This document shows positions 1 through 6,021 of a DNA stretch of 6,490 nucleotides, one piece after another. The DNA comes from Lysinibacillus sp. Lineage in GTDB: Bacteria > Bacillota > Bacilli > Bacillales_A > Planococcaceae. Where the stretch lies: contig JAAYHP010000079.1 of assembly GCA_012735355.1 (NCBI GenBank), forward strand, positions 1-6,490, written 5' to 3'. Numbering within the stretch: the first letter of the stretch is position 1; each line of letters opens with the position of its first letter. Below the pieces are notes generated by a model. It was given only the letters and a program-made list of their open reading frames with translations, made no database searches and was not told the origin of the DNA. The position numbers and the translations under genes were made by a program.

Positions 1-122
1 ATACCACCTATTGCTGGAATTGCGATCATCGCAACGATTGCTAAAATAACAACTACCGCTAAAACTTCAATTAATGTTAAACCTTTCTCATTTTTAATAC
101 GTTTTTTCAATAAATTAAACAT
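1..122 (-). CDS. Type IV prepilin, N-terminal part (cut by window edge)
   Basis: Structural subunit of the pilus, or a pilin-like protein; only the first 40 codons are in the window. Read from the ATG at 122-120, the product starts with a basic 14-residue leader ending in Asn-Glu-Lys-Gly. Then comes LTLIEV and a hydrophobic helix (residues 15 to about 38). This is the class III signal cleaved by prepilin peptidase after Gly14, leaving Leu+1 and the key Glu+5 (residue 19). The ATG is chosen because AGGAGG (135-130) sits 7 nt upstream. The gene follows pilC by 107 nt, the usual place for a major pilin, but a minor pilin cannot be excluded without the C-terminal part. The frame is open upstream, so longer products starting at 185 (GTG), 194 (ATG) or 230 (ATG) are formally possible. 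Membrane-inserted before assembly, extracellular after it. Confidence 0.9.
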   Translation of the reverse strand, partial: MFNLLKKRIKNEKGLTLIEVLAVVVILAIVAMIAIPAIGG

Positions 123-129
123 AAAATGA

Positions 130-135
130 CCTCCT
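130..135 (-). promoter_or_regulatory. Shine-Dalgarno site of the prepilin gene
   Basis: AGGAGG on the minus strand, 7 nt before the ATG at 122-120. It sets that ATG as the main prepilin start, in competition with the in-frame upstream starts. Confidence 0.85.
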
Positions 136-165
136 CTATGGTTTGTATGTAATGTGTTTTGTTTC

Positions 166-218
166 TGTTCGGACATTTCTTTCACTCTTTTCATCACCTC
201 CTTTAAATAGTCCGAACA
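166..218 (-). promoter_or_regulatory. Inverted repeat/hairpin enclosing a Shine-Dalgarno, upstream of prepilin
   Basis: On the plus strand TGTTCGGAC (166-174) and GTCCGAACA (210-218) are perfect 9-bp complements. In the minus-strand transcript they would form a stem with five G-C pairs around a 35-nt loop (209-175). The loop carries AAGGAGGTGAT (203-193), a near-full match to the 16S rRNA 3' end. No U-run follows the stem, so it is not an intrinsic terminator. Its place between pilC and the prepilin suggests a role in raising or tuning pilin expression relative to the motor genes, for example as a 5' stabiliser of a processed pilin mRNA. That role is inference. A DNA operator is the alternative. 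Confidence 0.6.
193..203 (-). promoter_or_regulatory. Extra strong Shine-Dalgarno in the hairpin loop
   Basis: The minus strand reads AAGGAGGTGAT, stronger than the site next to the prepilin ATG. The ATG overlapping it (194-192) is only 2 nt from GGAGG and so too close. The next in-frame start is a GTG (185-183), 11 nt from GGAGG. It may start a longer prepilin, or bind ribosomes without productive initiation, as STAB-SD elements do. Confidence 0.6.
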
Positions 219-229
219 TAGAAACACCA

Positions 230-1438
230 TTACATTTGTTCATATAAACTAAACATTGGTAAGAATATCGCTGCTACGATTCCCCCTACGATTATCGCTA
301 AAAAGAGAATCATGAGCGGTTCAATTAACGATTTTAATGTATCGACGGAACGATCTACTTCCGCTTCGTAAAATTCCGCCACTTTTTCTAACATTAATTC
401 AAGGGAGCCGGTAGATTCCCCGATAGATACCATCGATGTAACTAGTGGTGGGAAAAGCCAACTTTTTTCTAAAGGCTCTGTTAAAGTACTTCCCTTTTCC
501 AAGCTATTCCGAGCATCTCGAATAACTTCTCCCAATATCGGATTGTTTACTACTTTTTCAACAATTATTAAACATTGTAAGATTGGTACGGCACTGCTAA
601 ATAACGATGCAAGAGTTGACATCATTCGTGCAATAACCGATTTTTGTAATAATGGTCCAAATACAGGCATTTTTAAAAGTAAATAGTTAACAGTGTAATG
701 AAACTGTTCATTCTTTTTATATAAATAAACTAAAATGATTATAGTAAGAACGATTAACCCGAGGGCTATATACCAATATAATTGTAGCCATTCACTAATT
801 TTAATGGTGATTACCGTAATTGTTGGTAGTTCTGCCCCCATACTTTCAAAGGTTTCTGTAAAGGATGGAACAACCGAAATCATGATAAATCCTGCAACTA
901 AAATCGTTAAACAGAGCAACACAAGTGGGTACGTCATCGTCGACTGAATTTTTTTCTTTAAATTAAATTGTTTTTCAAAAGTAGTTGCAAGCTTATCTAA
1001 AGTAGAATCCAAATTCCCCGACACTTCAGCAGAAGCCATCATATTGATGAACAACTCGGGGAAGACTTTTGGGTTTTTCCGCGTTGCTTCTGAAAAGGGG
1101 ATCCCTGTTCGAATGTCTTCCTCTACTTGCTCCAAGGAGCTTCTTAATACTTTACTCGTCGTTTGCCGAGCTAAAATATTCGTTGCGTCAACAATCGTTA
1201 CCCCTGCACGGATTAACGTGGCGAATTGCCTGCAGTAAATTACGAAATCTTGATGCTTTACCTTTCCGCCACCTAAATTTATATCTTTATCAAGAATGCT
1301 GGTCGACTCGTTGACTTCCCGGGGATTGATGCCTCGTTCACGAAGTTTCGTGATTGCGGCATTTTTACTAGATGCATTGATTTTCCCCTTCGTCACTTCT
1401 CCTGTTTTAGTTCTTCCAACATACCTGTAAACTGTCAA
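230..1438 (-). CDS. pilC: Type IV pilus inner-membrane platform protein PilC (GspF family)
   Basis: Polytopic platform protein on which the cytoplasmic ATPases act to insert or extract pilin. At 402 residues it has the normal family length. It holds two T2SSF repeats: residues about 67-190, starting with YCRQFATLIRAGV, and about 268-395, starting with ARMMSTLASLFSSAVP. Predicted membrane helices lie at about 169-190, 220-240 and 371-395. A short cytoplasmic N-terminal region (MTVYRYVGR...) is typical. The start is TTG (1438-1436), overlapping the pilT stop in the sequence TTGA. Only a weak GGTGAT lies upstream, so translation is probably coupled to pilT. No other plausible start lies near the conserved N-terminus. 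The ComGB platform of DNA-uptake pseudopili is the nearest alternative, but linkage to pilT favours a true type IV pilus. Confidence 0.96.
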   Translation of the reverse strand: MTVYRYVGRTKTGEVTKGKINASSKNAAITKLRERGINPREVNESTSILDKDINLGGGKVKHQDFVIYCRQFATLIRAGVTIVDATNILARQTTSKVLRSSLEQVEEDIRTGIPFSEATRKNPKVFPELFINMMASAEVSGNLDSTLDKLATTFEKQFNLKKKIQSTMTYPLVLLCLTILVAGFIMISVVPSFTETFESMGAELPTITVITIKISEWLQLYWYIALGLIVLTIIILVYLYKKNEQFHYTVNYLLLKMPVFGPLLQKSVIARMMSTLASLFSSAVPILQCLIIVEKVVNNPILGEVIRDARNSLEKGSTLTEPLEKSWLFPPLVTSMVSIGESTGSLELMLEKVAEFYEAEVDRSVDTLKSLIEPLMILFLAIIVGGIVAAIFLPMFSLYEQM

Positions 1439-2478
1439 TTGTAATCACCAACGTTCATGTATGGTTTGACTTCCTCCAATGACACTTTCCCTCGCGCTAG
1501 CAACTCCTGGATTGAAGTTTGCAATGTGTGCATTCCTAACGCACGGCTTGTCTGCATAATGCTTGGAATTTGATGAATCTTTTCATTTCGAATTAAATTC
1601 GTCACAGCTGGTACAGCCACTAAAATTTCCGTCGCTGCTACACGGCCTGGTGCATCTTGTCGAGCGAACAAGCGTTGGGAAATAATCCCTTGCAACACAT
1701 TGGCTAGCTGAATACGAATTTGCCCTTGTTGGTAGGGTGGAAACACGTCGATAATTCGATCAATTGTCGTCGGTGCACTCGATGTATGTAACGTTCCAAA
1801 AACTAAGTGTCCCGTTTCCGCTGCCGTAATAGCAGTGGAGATTGTTTCCAAATCCCGCATTTCTCCAACGAGAATAACGTCAGGGTCTTGACGGAGGGCA
1901 GCCCTTAGCCCACTAGCAAAATCTTTCGTATCTAATCCCACTTGCCGTTGATTCACAATGGACTTTTTATGATGGTGAATAAATTCAATTGGGTCTTCCA
2001 ACGTAATGATATGCTTAGCCTTCGTTTCATTAATATGATTAATTAATGCGGCAAGTGTTGACGATTTCCCGGACCCGGTTGGACCTGTCACTAATACAAG
2101 GCCATGGGGTTTTTCCGCAAGATCGTATAATACTTTTGGCATCTCTAAAGATTCAATCGTTGGAATAATTGATGGAATTAATCGGAATGCCAGTGCTGGA
2201 ACGTTTCTTTGATGATAAGCATTTACACGAAAGCGACATTTGTCACCTAGGGAATAGTTAAAATCCGTCTCACCTTTTTCTTTATATTCCAATTGTTTGT
2301 ATCCCGGTAAAATGGTTTTTACTATTGCTTGAATATCATCATTTGTTAATTCAACATCTCCATACCTTTCCAGCTTTCCATGGATGCGATACACTGGCGG
2401 AGTGCCTATCGTTATGTGTAAATCCGATGCCTTTTGTTCATAGGCTCTTTGCAGTAAATCATGGATTGAAAAAATCAT
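1435..2478 (-). CDS. pilT: Pilus retraction ATPase PilT
   Basis: Hexameric cytoplasmic ATPase that powers pilus disassembly, and hence twitching and pulling force. From ATG 2478-2476 the product has 347 residues, usual for PilT. It has the N-terminal PAS-like part with the ASDLHI motif (residues 17-22), Walker A GPTGSGKSS (132-140), Asp box TLEDPIEF (159-166), Walker B DPDVILVGEMRD (198-209) and His box TGHLVFGTLHTSSA (222-235). It also has AVTNLIRN (291-298), a variant of the AIRNLIRE retraction motif. There is no N-terminal MshEN domain and no tetracysteine zinc site, which separates it from PilB. The frame also opens with a GTG at 2484, but GAGGG lies 8 nt from the ATG and only 2 nt from that GTG, so the ATG is preferred. 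The gene is 14 nt after pilB and overlaps pilC by 4 nt. Confidence 0.97.
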   Translation of the reverse strand: MIFSIHDLLQRAYEQKASDLHITIGTPPVYRIHGKLERYGDVELTNDDIQAIVKTILPGYKQLEYKEKGETDFNYSLGDKCRFRVNAYHQRNVPALAFRLIPSIIPTIESLEMPKVLYDLAEKPHGLVLVTGPTGSGKSSTLAALINHINETKAKHIITLEDPIEFIHHHKKSIVNQRQVGLDTKDFASGLRAALRQDPDVILVGEMRDLETISTAITAAETGHLVFGTLHTSSAPTTIDRIIDVFPPYQQGQIRIQLANVLQGIISQRLFARQDAPGRVAATEILVAVPAVTNLIRNEKIHQIPSIMQTSRALGMHTLQTSIQELLARGKVSLEEVKPYMNVGDYN

Positions 2479-2492
2479 AAGCACTTCCCTCT

Positions 2493-4160
2493 CTATTCCA
2501 CCGTTGCTACACGCAATACTTCTTCCGTTGTCGTATGACCATCTAATACTTTCAAGAAGCCATCGCCGAGGAGTGTTCGATATCCTGCTTCTTTCATATA
2601 ATCCATAATGGCTGGGATTCCTTTACGATTTAAAATGAGCTCCCTCACCTTTCGATCAATCGGCAAAATTTCATGGATTGCAAGCCGGCCTTTATAACCG
2701 GTATGGTTACAAGCAGGACAACCTCTACCTCGTTGAACGGTTTCAATTCGTAAACCTTGATTTTTAAACAGCTCGATTTCCCGCTCCGTTGCTGGTACTG
2801 TTTGAGCACAGTCGCGACAAACCCGTCGAACTAAACGTTGCGCCATTACACCTACAACTGAAGATGTAATTAAGAATGGTTCAATCCCCATATCTTCTAA
2901 ACGGGAAATAGATTCAACCGCACTGTTTGTGTGCAAAGTACTTAATACTAAGTGTCCCGTAAGAGCTGCTCGCGTCGCAATTTCTGCCGTTTCCGTATCC
3001 CGAATTTCCCCAATCATGACGATATCCGGGTCTTGACGTAAGATCGAGCGAAGTCCTGCAGCGAAGGTTAATCCTACTTCTTCCTTCACTTGAATTTGGT
3101 TTACACCTTCTAAACGGTATTCCACCGGGTCTTCAACAGTTATGATGTTAACCCCTTCTTGGTTCAAATGGGTTAAAGCAGCATATAGTGTAGTCGATTT
3201 CCCAGAACCAGTTGGACCAGTAATTAACACAATTCCGTTAGGTCGCGCTATCATGTTGCGGAATAATTGTTCATTTTGCTTACTGAAACCAACCTTATCA
3301 ATACTCGTTGCTGCGTTACTTAAATCAAGAATACGCATAACGATCTTTTCACCATAAATGGTCGGTAAAGTCGATAAACGAATGTCCACCGGTCGGAAAT
3401 TGATCGTTGTTTTTATACGACCGTCTTGTGGCACACGGTTTTCTGTAATATTTAAATTCCCCATAATTTTAATGCGGGCGGTAATCATGTTTTGCATATG
3501 TTTTGGCAGTGAACGTTCTGTACGAAGCACACCGTCTACCCGATAGCGAACGCGAAAATCCGTTTCTTGAGGGTCAAAGTGAATGTCACTTGCCCTTTGA
3601 ATAACCGCATTGGAAATTAGTTGGTTTACTAGACGAACGATCGGTGAATCGTCATCCGTAATTTGCTCTTCAACCGTTTCAGGAGCAGCAATGTTAATAT
3701 CGGACATAGCCGCTTCCATCGATTCTTGCAAATCATAGTACTTCGAAATTGTTCGAAACAGGTCATCTTTTGCTGCAATAGCCGTTTCAATTTGGCACCC
3801 TGTAGCCATTCGGACTTCTTCAATGGCGAAATAGTCCATCGGGTCTGCCATGGCAATGAACAATTTATTTTTATCTCTCCGGATTGGCATGAGCATTGCT
3901 CTTTTCGCCAGTTCTGCTGGTACTAAATGAAGCACTTCCGGATCGATGGAATATTGGTTTAAGTTAATGTGGGGAACTCCTAGTTGGAATTCAAGTACTT
4001 CTATTAATTGTTGTTCTGTTAAAAAGTTTTCTTGAATTAAAAAGTCCCCTAGTTTTACATCGCTCGTTTTATTTTTTAATGCATAATCTAGTTGCTCCTC
4101 GGTAATAACCCCTGCTTCAACAAGCAAGTCACCTAGTCGCTTTCGATTTTTCGTAATCAT
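2493..4160 (-). CDS. pilB: Pilus extension ATPase PilB (GspE family) with MshEN domain
   Basis: Cytoplasmic hexameric ATPase driving pilin polymerisation through PilC. It has 555 residues. The N-terminal region (about 6-140) is a GspE-N/MshEN domain with two 24-residue repeats (8-31, 36-59), a fold that binds cyclic di-GMP in some homologues. The ATPase core has ASDIHF (190-195), Walker A GPTGSGKST (315-323), Asp box TVEDPVEY (341-348), Walker B DPDIVMIGEIRD (377-388) and His box TGHLVLSTLHTN (401-412). A zinc-binding tetracysteine follows (C448, C451, C481, C484), as in PilB/GspE and unlike PilT. The start is ATG 4160-4158 with AAAGGAG about 8 nt upstream. It lies 15 nt after the VanW-like gene, and its Shine-Dalgarno abuts that gene's TAG stop. 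The MshEN domain and pilT linkage argue against the shorter competence ATPase ComGA. Confidence 0.97.
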   Translation of the reverse strand: MITKNRKRLGDLLVEAGVITEEQLDYALKNKTSDVKLGDFLIQENFLTEQQLIEVLEFQLGVPHINLNQYSIDPEVLHLVPAELAKRAMLMPIRRDKNKLFIAMADPMDYFAIEEVRMATGCQIETAIAAKDDLFRTISKYYDLQESMEAAMSDINIAAPETVEEQITDDDSPIVRLVNQLISNAVIQRASDIHFDPQETDFRVRYRVDGVLRTERSLPKHMQNMITARIKIMGNLNITENRVPQDGRIKTTINFRPVDIRLSTLPTIYGEKIVMRILDLSNAATSIDKVGFSKQNEQLFRNMIARPNGIVLITGPTGSGKSTTLYAALTHLNQEGVNIITVEDPVEYRLEGVNQIQVKEEVGLTFAAGLRSILRQDPDIVMIGEIRDTETAEIATRAALTGHLVLSTLHTNSAVESISRLEDMGIEPFLITSSVVGVMAQRLVRRVCRDCAQTVPATEREIELFKNQGLRIETVQRGRGCPACNHTGYKGRLAIHEILPIDRKVRELILNRKGIPAIMDYMKEAGYRTLLGDGFLKVLDGHTTTEEVLRVATVE

Positions 4161-4175
4161 CTTGCTCTCTCCTTT

Positions 4176-5534
4176 CTAAGGAGTTATTAAATTTCCACCT
4201 TTATCATATTTAGGAGCTTGAGTTTTCCCTTTACCTTCATTGTTTTGAAGATTACCTATTTCTTCGTCAGATACTTCATTACTATCATCGTAATCTGGTA
4301 ATCCATCACCATCTAAATCTAAGTTTTCTACTTTCGTAGAACTGTTGTTAGTTTTTCCTGAATTCGTAATTGTGCCGCTTGTCTCTTCAGGTTGTCTAGA
4401 TGAATTCAGCACAATGCGATTCACTGGTGCATAGTAATCTCTACTAATTTGTTGTTCTTCTACTTCACCATTCTCTGTCATCACTCTCGTTACCGTTACT
4501 CGGAGTCCCGGTTTTCCTTCTTGAATAAGCTTTGTCCCACCGATTGGCAAGTCATTGGAATAACGGTTAATGATTCGAGGTGCAATGGATTCTTTATTTA
4601 TACGAATCTTTACATCTGCTTCCTTCACCGTAGAATAGAGTTCCACTTTTAAAGAATCTTCTTCAACGGCTAATTTTAATAAGTATGGATTTGCTGAAAA
4701 ATTAGCAAATTGTAAATCTTTCTTTGAATAACTATCTACACGAGCATCTAACCCAGGTTGTAAATAATTAGGAATTTCTCCTTGGGAGTGTCTTTCGATT
4801 ATGTCAACTTTCCCTTGTAAAACGGTGAAATATACCATAGAACTAACAAAGTCGAGTCCTTCACGATTCGCTAAATTTACCATATCACCTAAATTTTCAA
4901 GCAGTGAAAAAGGTTCATTTGGTTTCAATACCGTTTCGTTTAACATTTCTACTAAATCGTGAACACCTTGTGCTGTTTCAGGAATTGTTTCAATCGTTAA
5001 AGCTATTCTTTCGTTTTCTAGTAATGTCGTATCAGCTACAACAGCTTCTATTTCATGTGATCTTAAATAAGAAGCCTGACTAATTACTCGCGAGTAAGTT
5101 TCATCCGTATCCCAAATAGGTATGTTGGAAATTCGGTTCCTTACAATCTCACTTTCCGAAATTTCGATTGGAATATGCACTTCTTTATCTGGCATCCAAA
5201 ATAAGAAAAACGGTTTATCTGTTAAACTTTTATAATTTTGCATAGTTCTATCTATATTAAATTGTATTTCTTGTGGATCAATTGTCAGTTCAGCACCGCC
5301 ACCTTGTTTAATGATTGATTCCTCTTGCCATTCTTGTATCGCATTTTGCAGCGCTGCCTTTATTTCATCCTCTTTTAAATCAGTAACGTTCACTCCACCA
5401 ATGGTAGAACCTTTTTTACCTTCCCCATCAGCAAAAGCTTTTAATGAACTTTGTGCTGGAAAAAGTATGCAAAGAATTGCCACAACCATTACTAGAATGA
5501 AGGTGAATGTTTTATATGATTTAATATACTTCAA
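4176..5534 (-). CDS. Secreted VanW-like/G5 domain protein with calcium-loop motif, first gene of the pilus operon
   Basis: Probable cell-surface protein of 452 residues; its molecular role is not known. In order it has a signal peptide (hydrophobic 9-27, likely cut after Ala35 in KAFA) and a stretch beginning IGGVNVTDL (45-53), like the N-terminal domain of VanW/YoaR proteins. Next come a VanW domain (about 200-286) with NEPFS (206-210), IERHS (246-250) and PGLDARV (260-266), and a G5 domain (about 303-376) with EGKPGLRVTVTR and NGEVEEQQIS. A polar tail (377-452) contains DLDGDGLPDYDD (406-417), a calcium-binding loop of TSP3/EF-hand type. The VanW Gly-Gly-Gly-x-Cys-Gln segment is replaced by LDFVSS, so the domain is degenerate. 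The start is TTG (5534-5532) with GAGGTGG 6 nt upstream; the next Met (residue 16) would destroy the signal peptide. Its place just before pilB suggests a wall-linked or pilus-associated part, by inference only. Confidence 0.85.
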   Translation of the reverse strand: MKYIKSYKTFTFILVMVVAILCILFPAQSSLKAFADGEGKKGSTIGGVNVTDLKEDEIKAALQNAIQEWQEESIIKQGGGAELTIDPQEIQFNIDRTMQNYKSLTDKPFFLFWMPDKEVHIPIEISESEIVRNRISNIPIWDTDETYSRVISQASYLRSHEIEAVVADTTLLENERIALTIETIPETAQGVHDLVEMLNETVLKPNEPFSLLENLGDMVNLANREGLDFVSSMVYFTVLQGKVDIIERHSQGEIPNYLQPGLDARVDSYSKKDLQFANFSANPYLLKLAVEEDSLKVELYSTVKEADVKIRINKESIAPRIINRYSNDLPIGGTKLIQEGKPGLRVTVTRVMTENGEVEEQQISRDYYAPVNRIVLNSSRQPEETSGTITNSGKTNNSSTKVENLDLDGDGLPDYDDSNEVSDEEIGNLQNNEGKGKTQAPKYDKGGNLITP

Positions 5535-5820
5535 TATTATCCACCTCTGATATCATATTTTTAACTATTTCGACTAATTATTACCAATTTTGTAGTTATT
5601 TTAACCTCTATCAACAAGGTACACAAATAGAATACAATAATTTTACATTTTTTGTATGATTCTTTTTTCCTATTTTCTTGAATAAATTATATACACATTT
5701 TGAAAATCTCCTAAATAACTAGAAATTTTTCTCAACTTTCCAATGAACTTTTATGTATAAATCAATGAATAACAATGGTACTCTTACACTATAATTATAT
5801 GACATTAGTACCTTCCTGTA

Positions 5821-5829
5821 TGTGGATAA
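5821..5829 (-). promoter_or_regulatory. Consensus DnaA box
   Basis: The minus strand reads TTATCCACA, a perfect match to the strongest DnaA 9-mer. A second 8-of-9 match (TTATCCACC, read on the plus strand) lies at 5537-5545, next to the VanW-like gene's ribosome site. There is no clustered origin-like array, so if used it would be a transcriptional DnaA site. Confidence 0.4.
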
Positions 5830-5832
5830 TAT

Positions 5833-5862
5833 TTGTAAATAATGTTACAAGTTTGTAATATT
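5833..5862. promoter_or_regulatory. Cluster of TTGTAA/TTACAA half-sites; candidate operator
   Basis: TTGTAA occurs at 5833-5838 and 5853-5858, and its complement TTACAA at 5845-5850. The latter two form an inverted pair with a 2-bp centre. Adding AAT (5841-5843) and ATT (5860-5862) gives a 22-bp near-palindrome with one mismatched pair plus the centre. The two same-strand copies are 20 bp apart, about two helical turns. The regulator is not identified. Confidence 0.4.
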
Positions 5863-6009
5863 TTCTCTAAAACTAACTTTCTAACCTTTCAAAGTAATTA
5901 AATATTCCTAACATTCGTTTGTGACAATGATGAGGCAAAATCAGATTGTATCTAGAAATTTCTTAAACTTTAGAGTAAATTGAAAATAGTTTCTCAATCA
6001 CTAATTAAG

Positions 6010-6015
6010 AAGGTG
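6010..6015 (+). promoter_or_regulatory. Shine-Dalgarno deciding the start of the divergent gene
   Basis: AAGGTG, with AAGG ending 8 nt before the TTG at 6022. The earlier in-frame TTG at 5980 has only a weak GAGT nearby, so 6022 is preferred. Confidence 0.6.
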
Positions 6016-6021
6016 CTTATC

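Larger units (their letters stand above)
5719..5971. repeat. Imperfect 20-bp direct repeat pair (5719-5739 and 5952-5971)
   Basis: Both copies begin CTAGAAATTT and end in AACTTT, with about 17 of 20 positions shared if a one-base gap is allowed. They are 233 bp apart on the same strand, near the two outer parts of the intergenic region. The core AGAAATTTCT of the second copy is itself palindromic. It may be a paired protein-binding site or chance in AT-rich DNA. Confidence 0.35.
5535..6021. other. AT-rich divergent intergenic region
   Basis: About 490 bp between the leftward pilus operon and the rightward gene at 6022, with no coding sequence seen. It must hold the promoter for at least one of the two directions. 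TATAAT hexamers exist on both strands (plus 5790-5795; minus 5799-5794 and 5691-5686), but none has a good TTGACA-like partner at 16-18 bp, so no promoter is called. It contains a consensus DnaA box, TTGTAA half-sites and an imperfect direct repeat, listed separately. No terminator hairpin was seen. Confidence 0.7.

Noticed and set aside
166..218. Intrinsic terminator between pilC and the prepilin
   Set aside because: The loop is 35 nt and no U-run follows the 3' arm on the minus-strand transcript.
2479..2484. GTG at 2484 as the pilT start
   Set aside because: It is only 2 nt from GAGGG; the ATG at 2478 has the right 8-nt spacing.
3142..3926. Short open frames in other frames across pilB (for example 3142-3357 and 3663-3926 plus; 3629-3856 minus)
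   Set aside because: They lie wholly inside a well-conserved ATPase gene, lack ribosome sites and resemble no protein family.
5469..5471. Lipoprotein signal at Cys22 of the VanW-like protein
   Set aside because: The residue before Cys is Leu, not Gly/Ala/Ser, so the lipobox is not met; a standard signal-peptidase site after Ala35 fits better.
5686..5799. TATAAT hexamers as sigma-A promoters (plus 5790-5795; minus 5799-5794 and 5691-5686)
   Set aside because: No TTGACA-like hexamer with more than about three matches lies 16-18 bp upstream of any of them; such hexamers are common in AT-rich DNA.
5535..5979. ComK box (paired AAAA-N5-TTTT) controlling the operon
   Set aside because: No correctly spaced AAAA/TTTT pairs were found despite many A and T runs.
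5980..6021. N-terminal extension of the divergent gene from TTG 5980
   Set aside because: It has only a weak Shine-Dalgarno, while AAGGTG stands 8 nt before the TTG at 6022; the added 14 residues look unlike a signal or domain.
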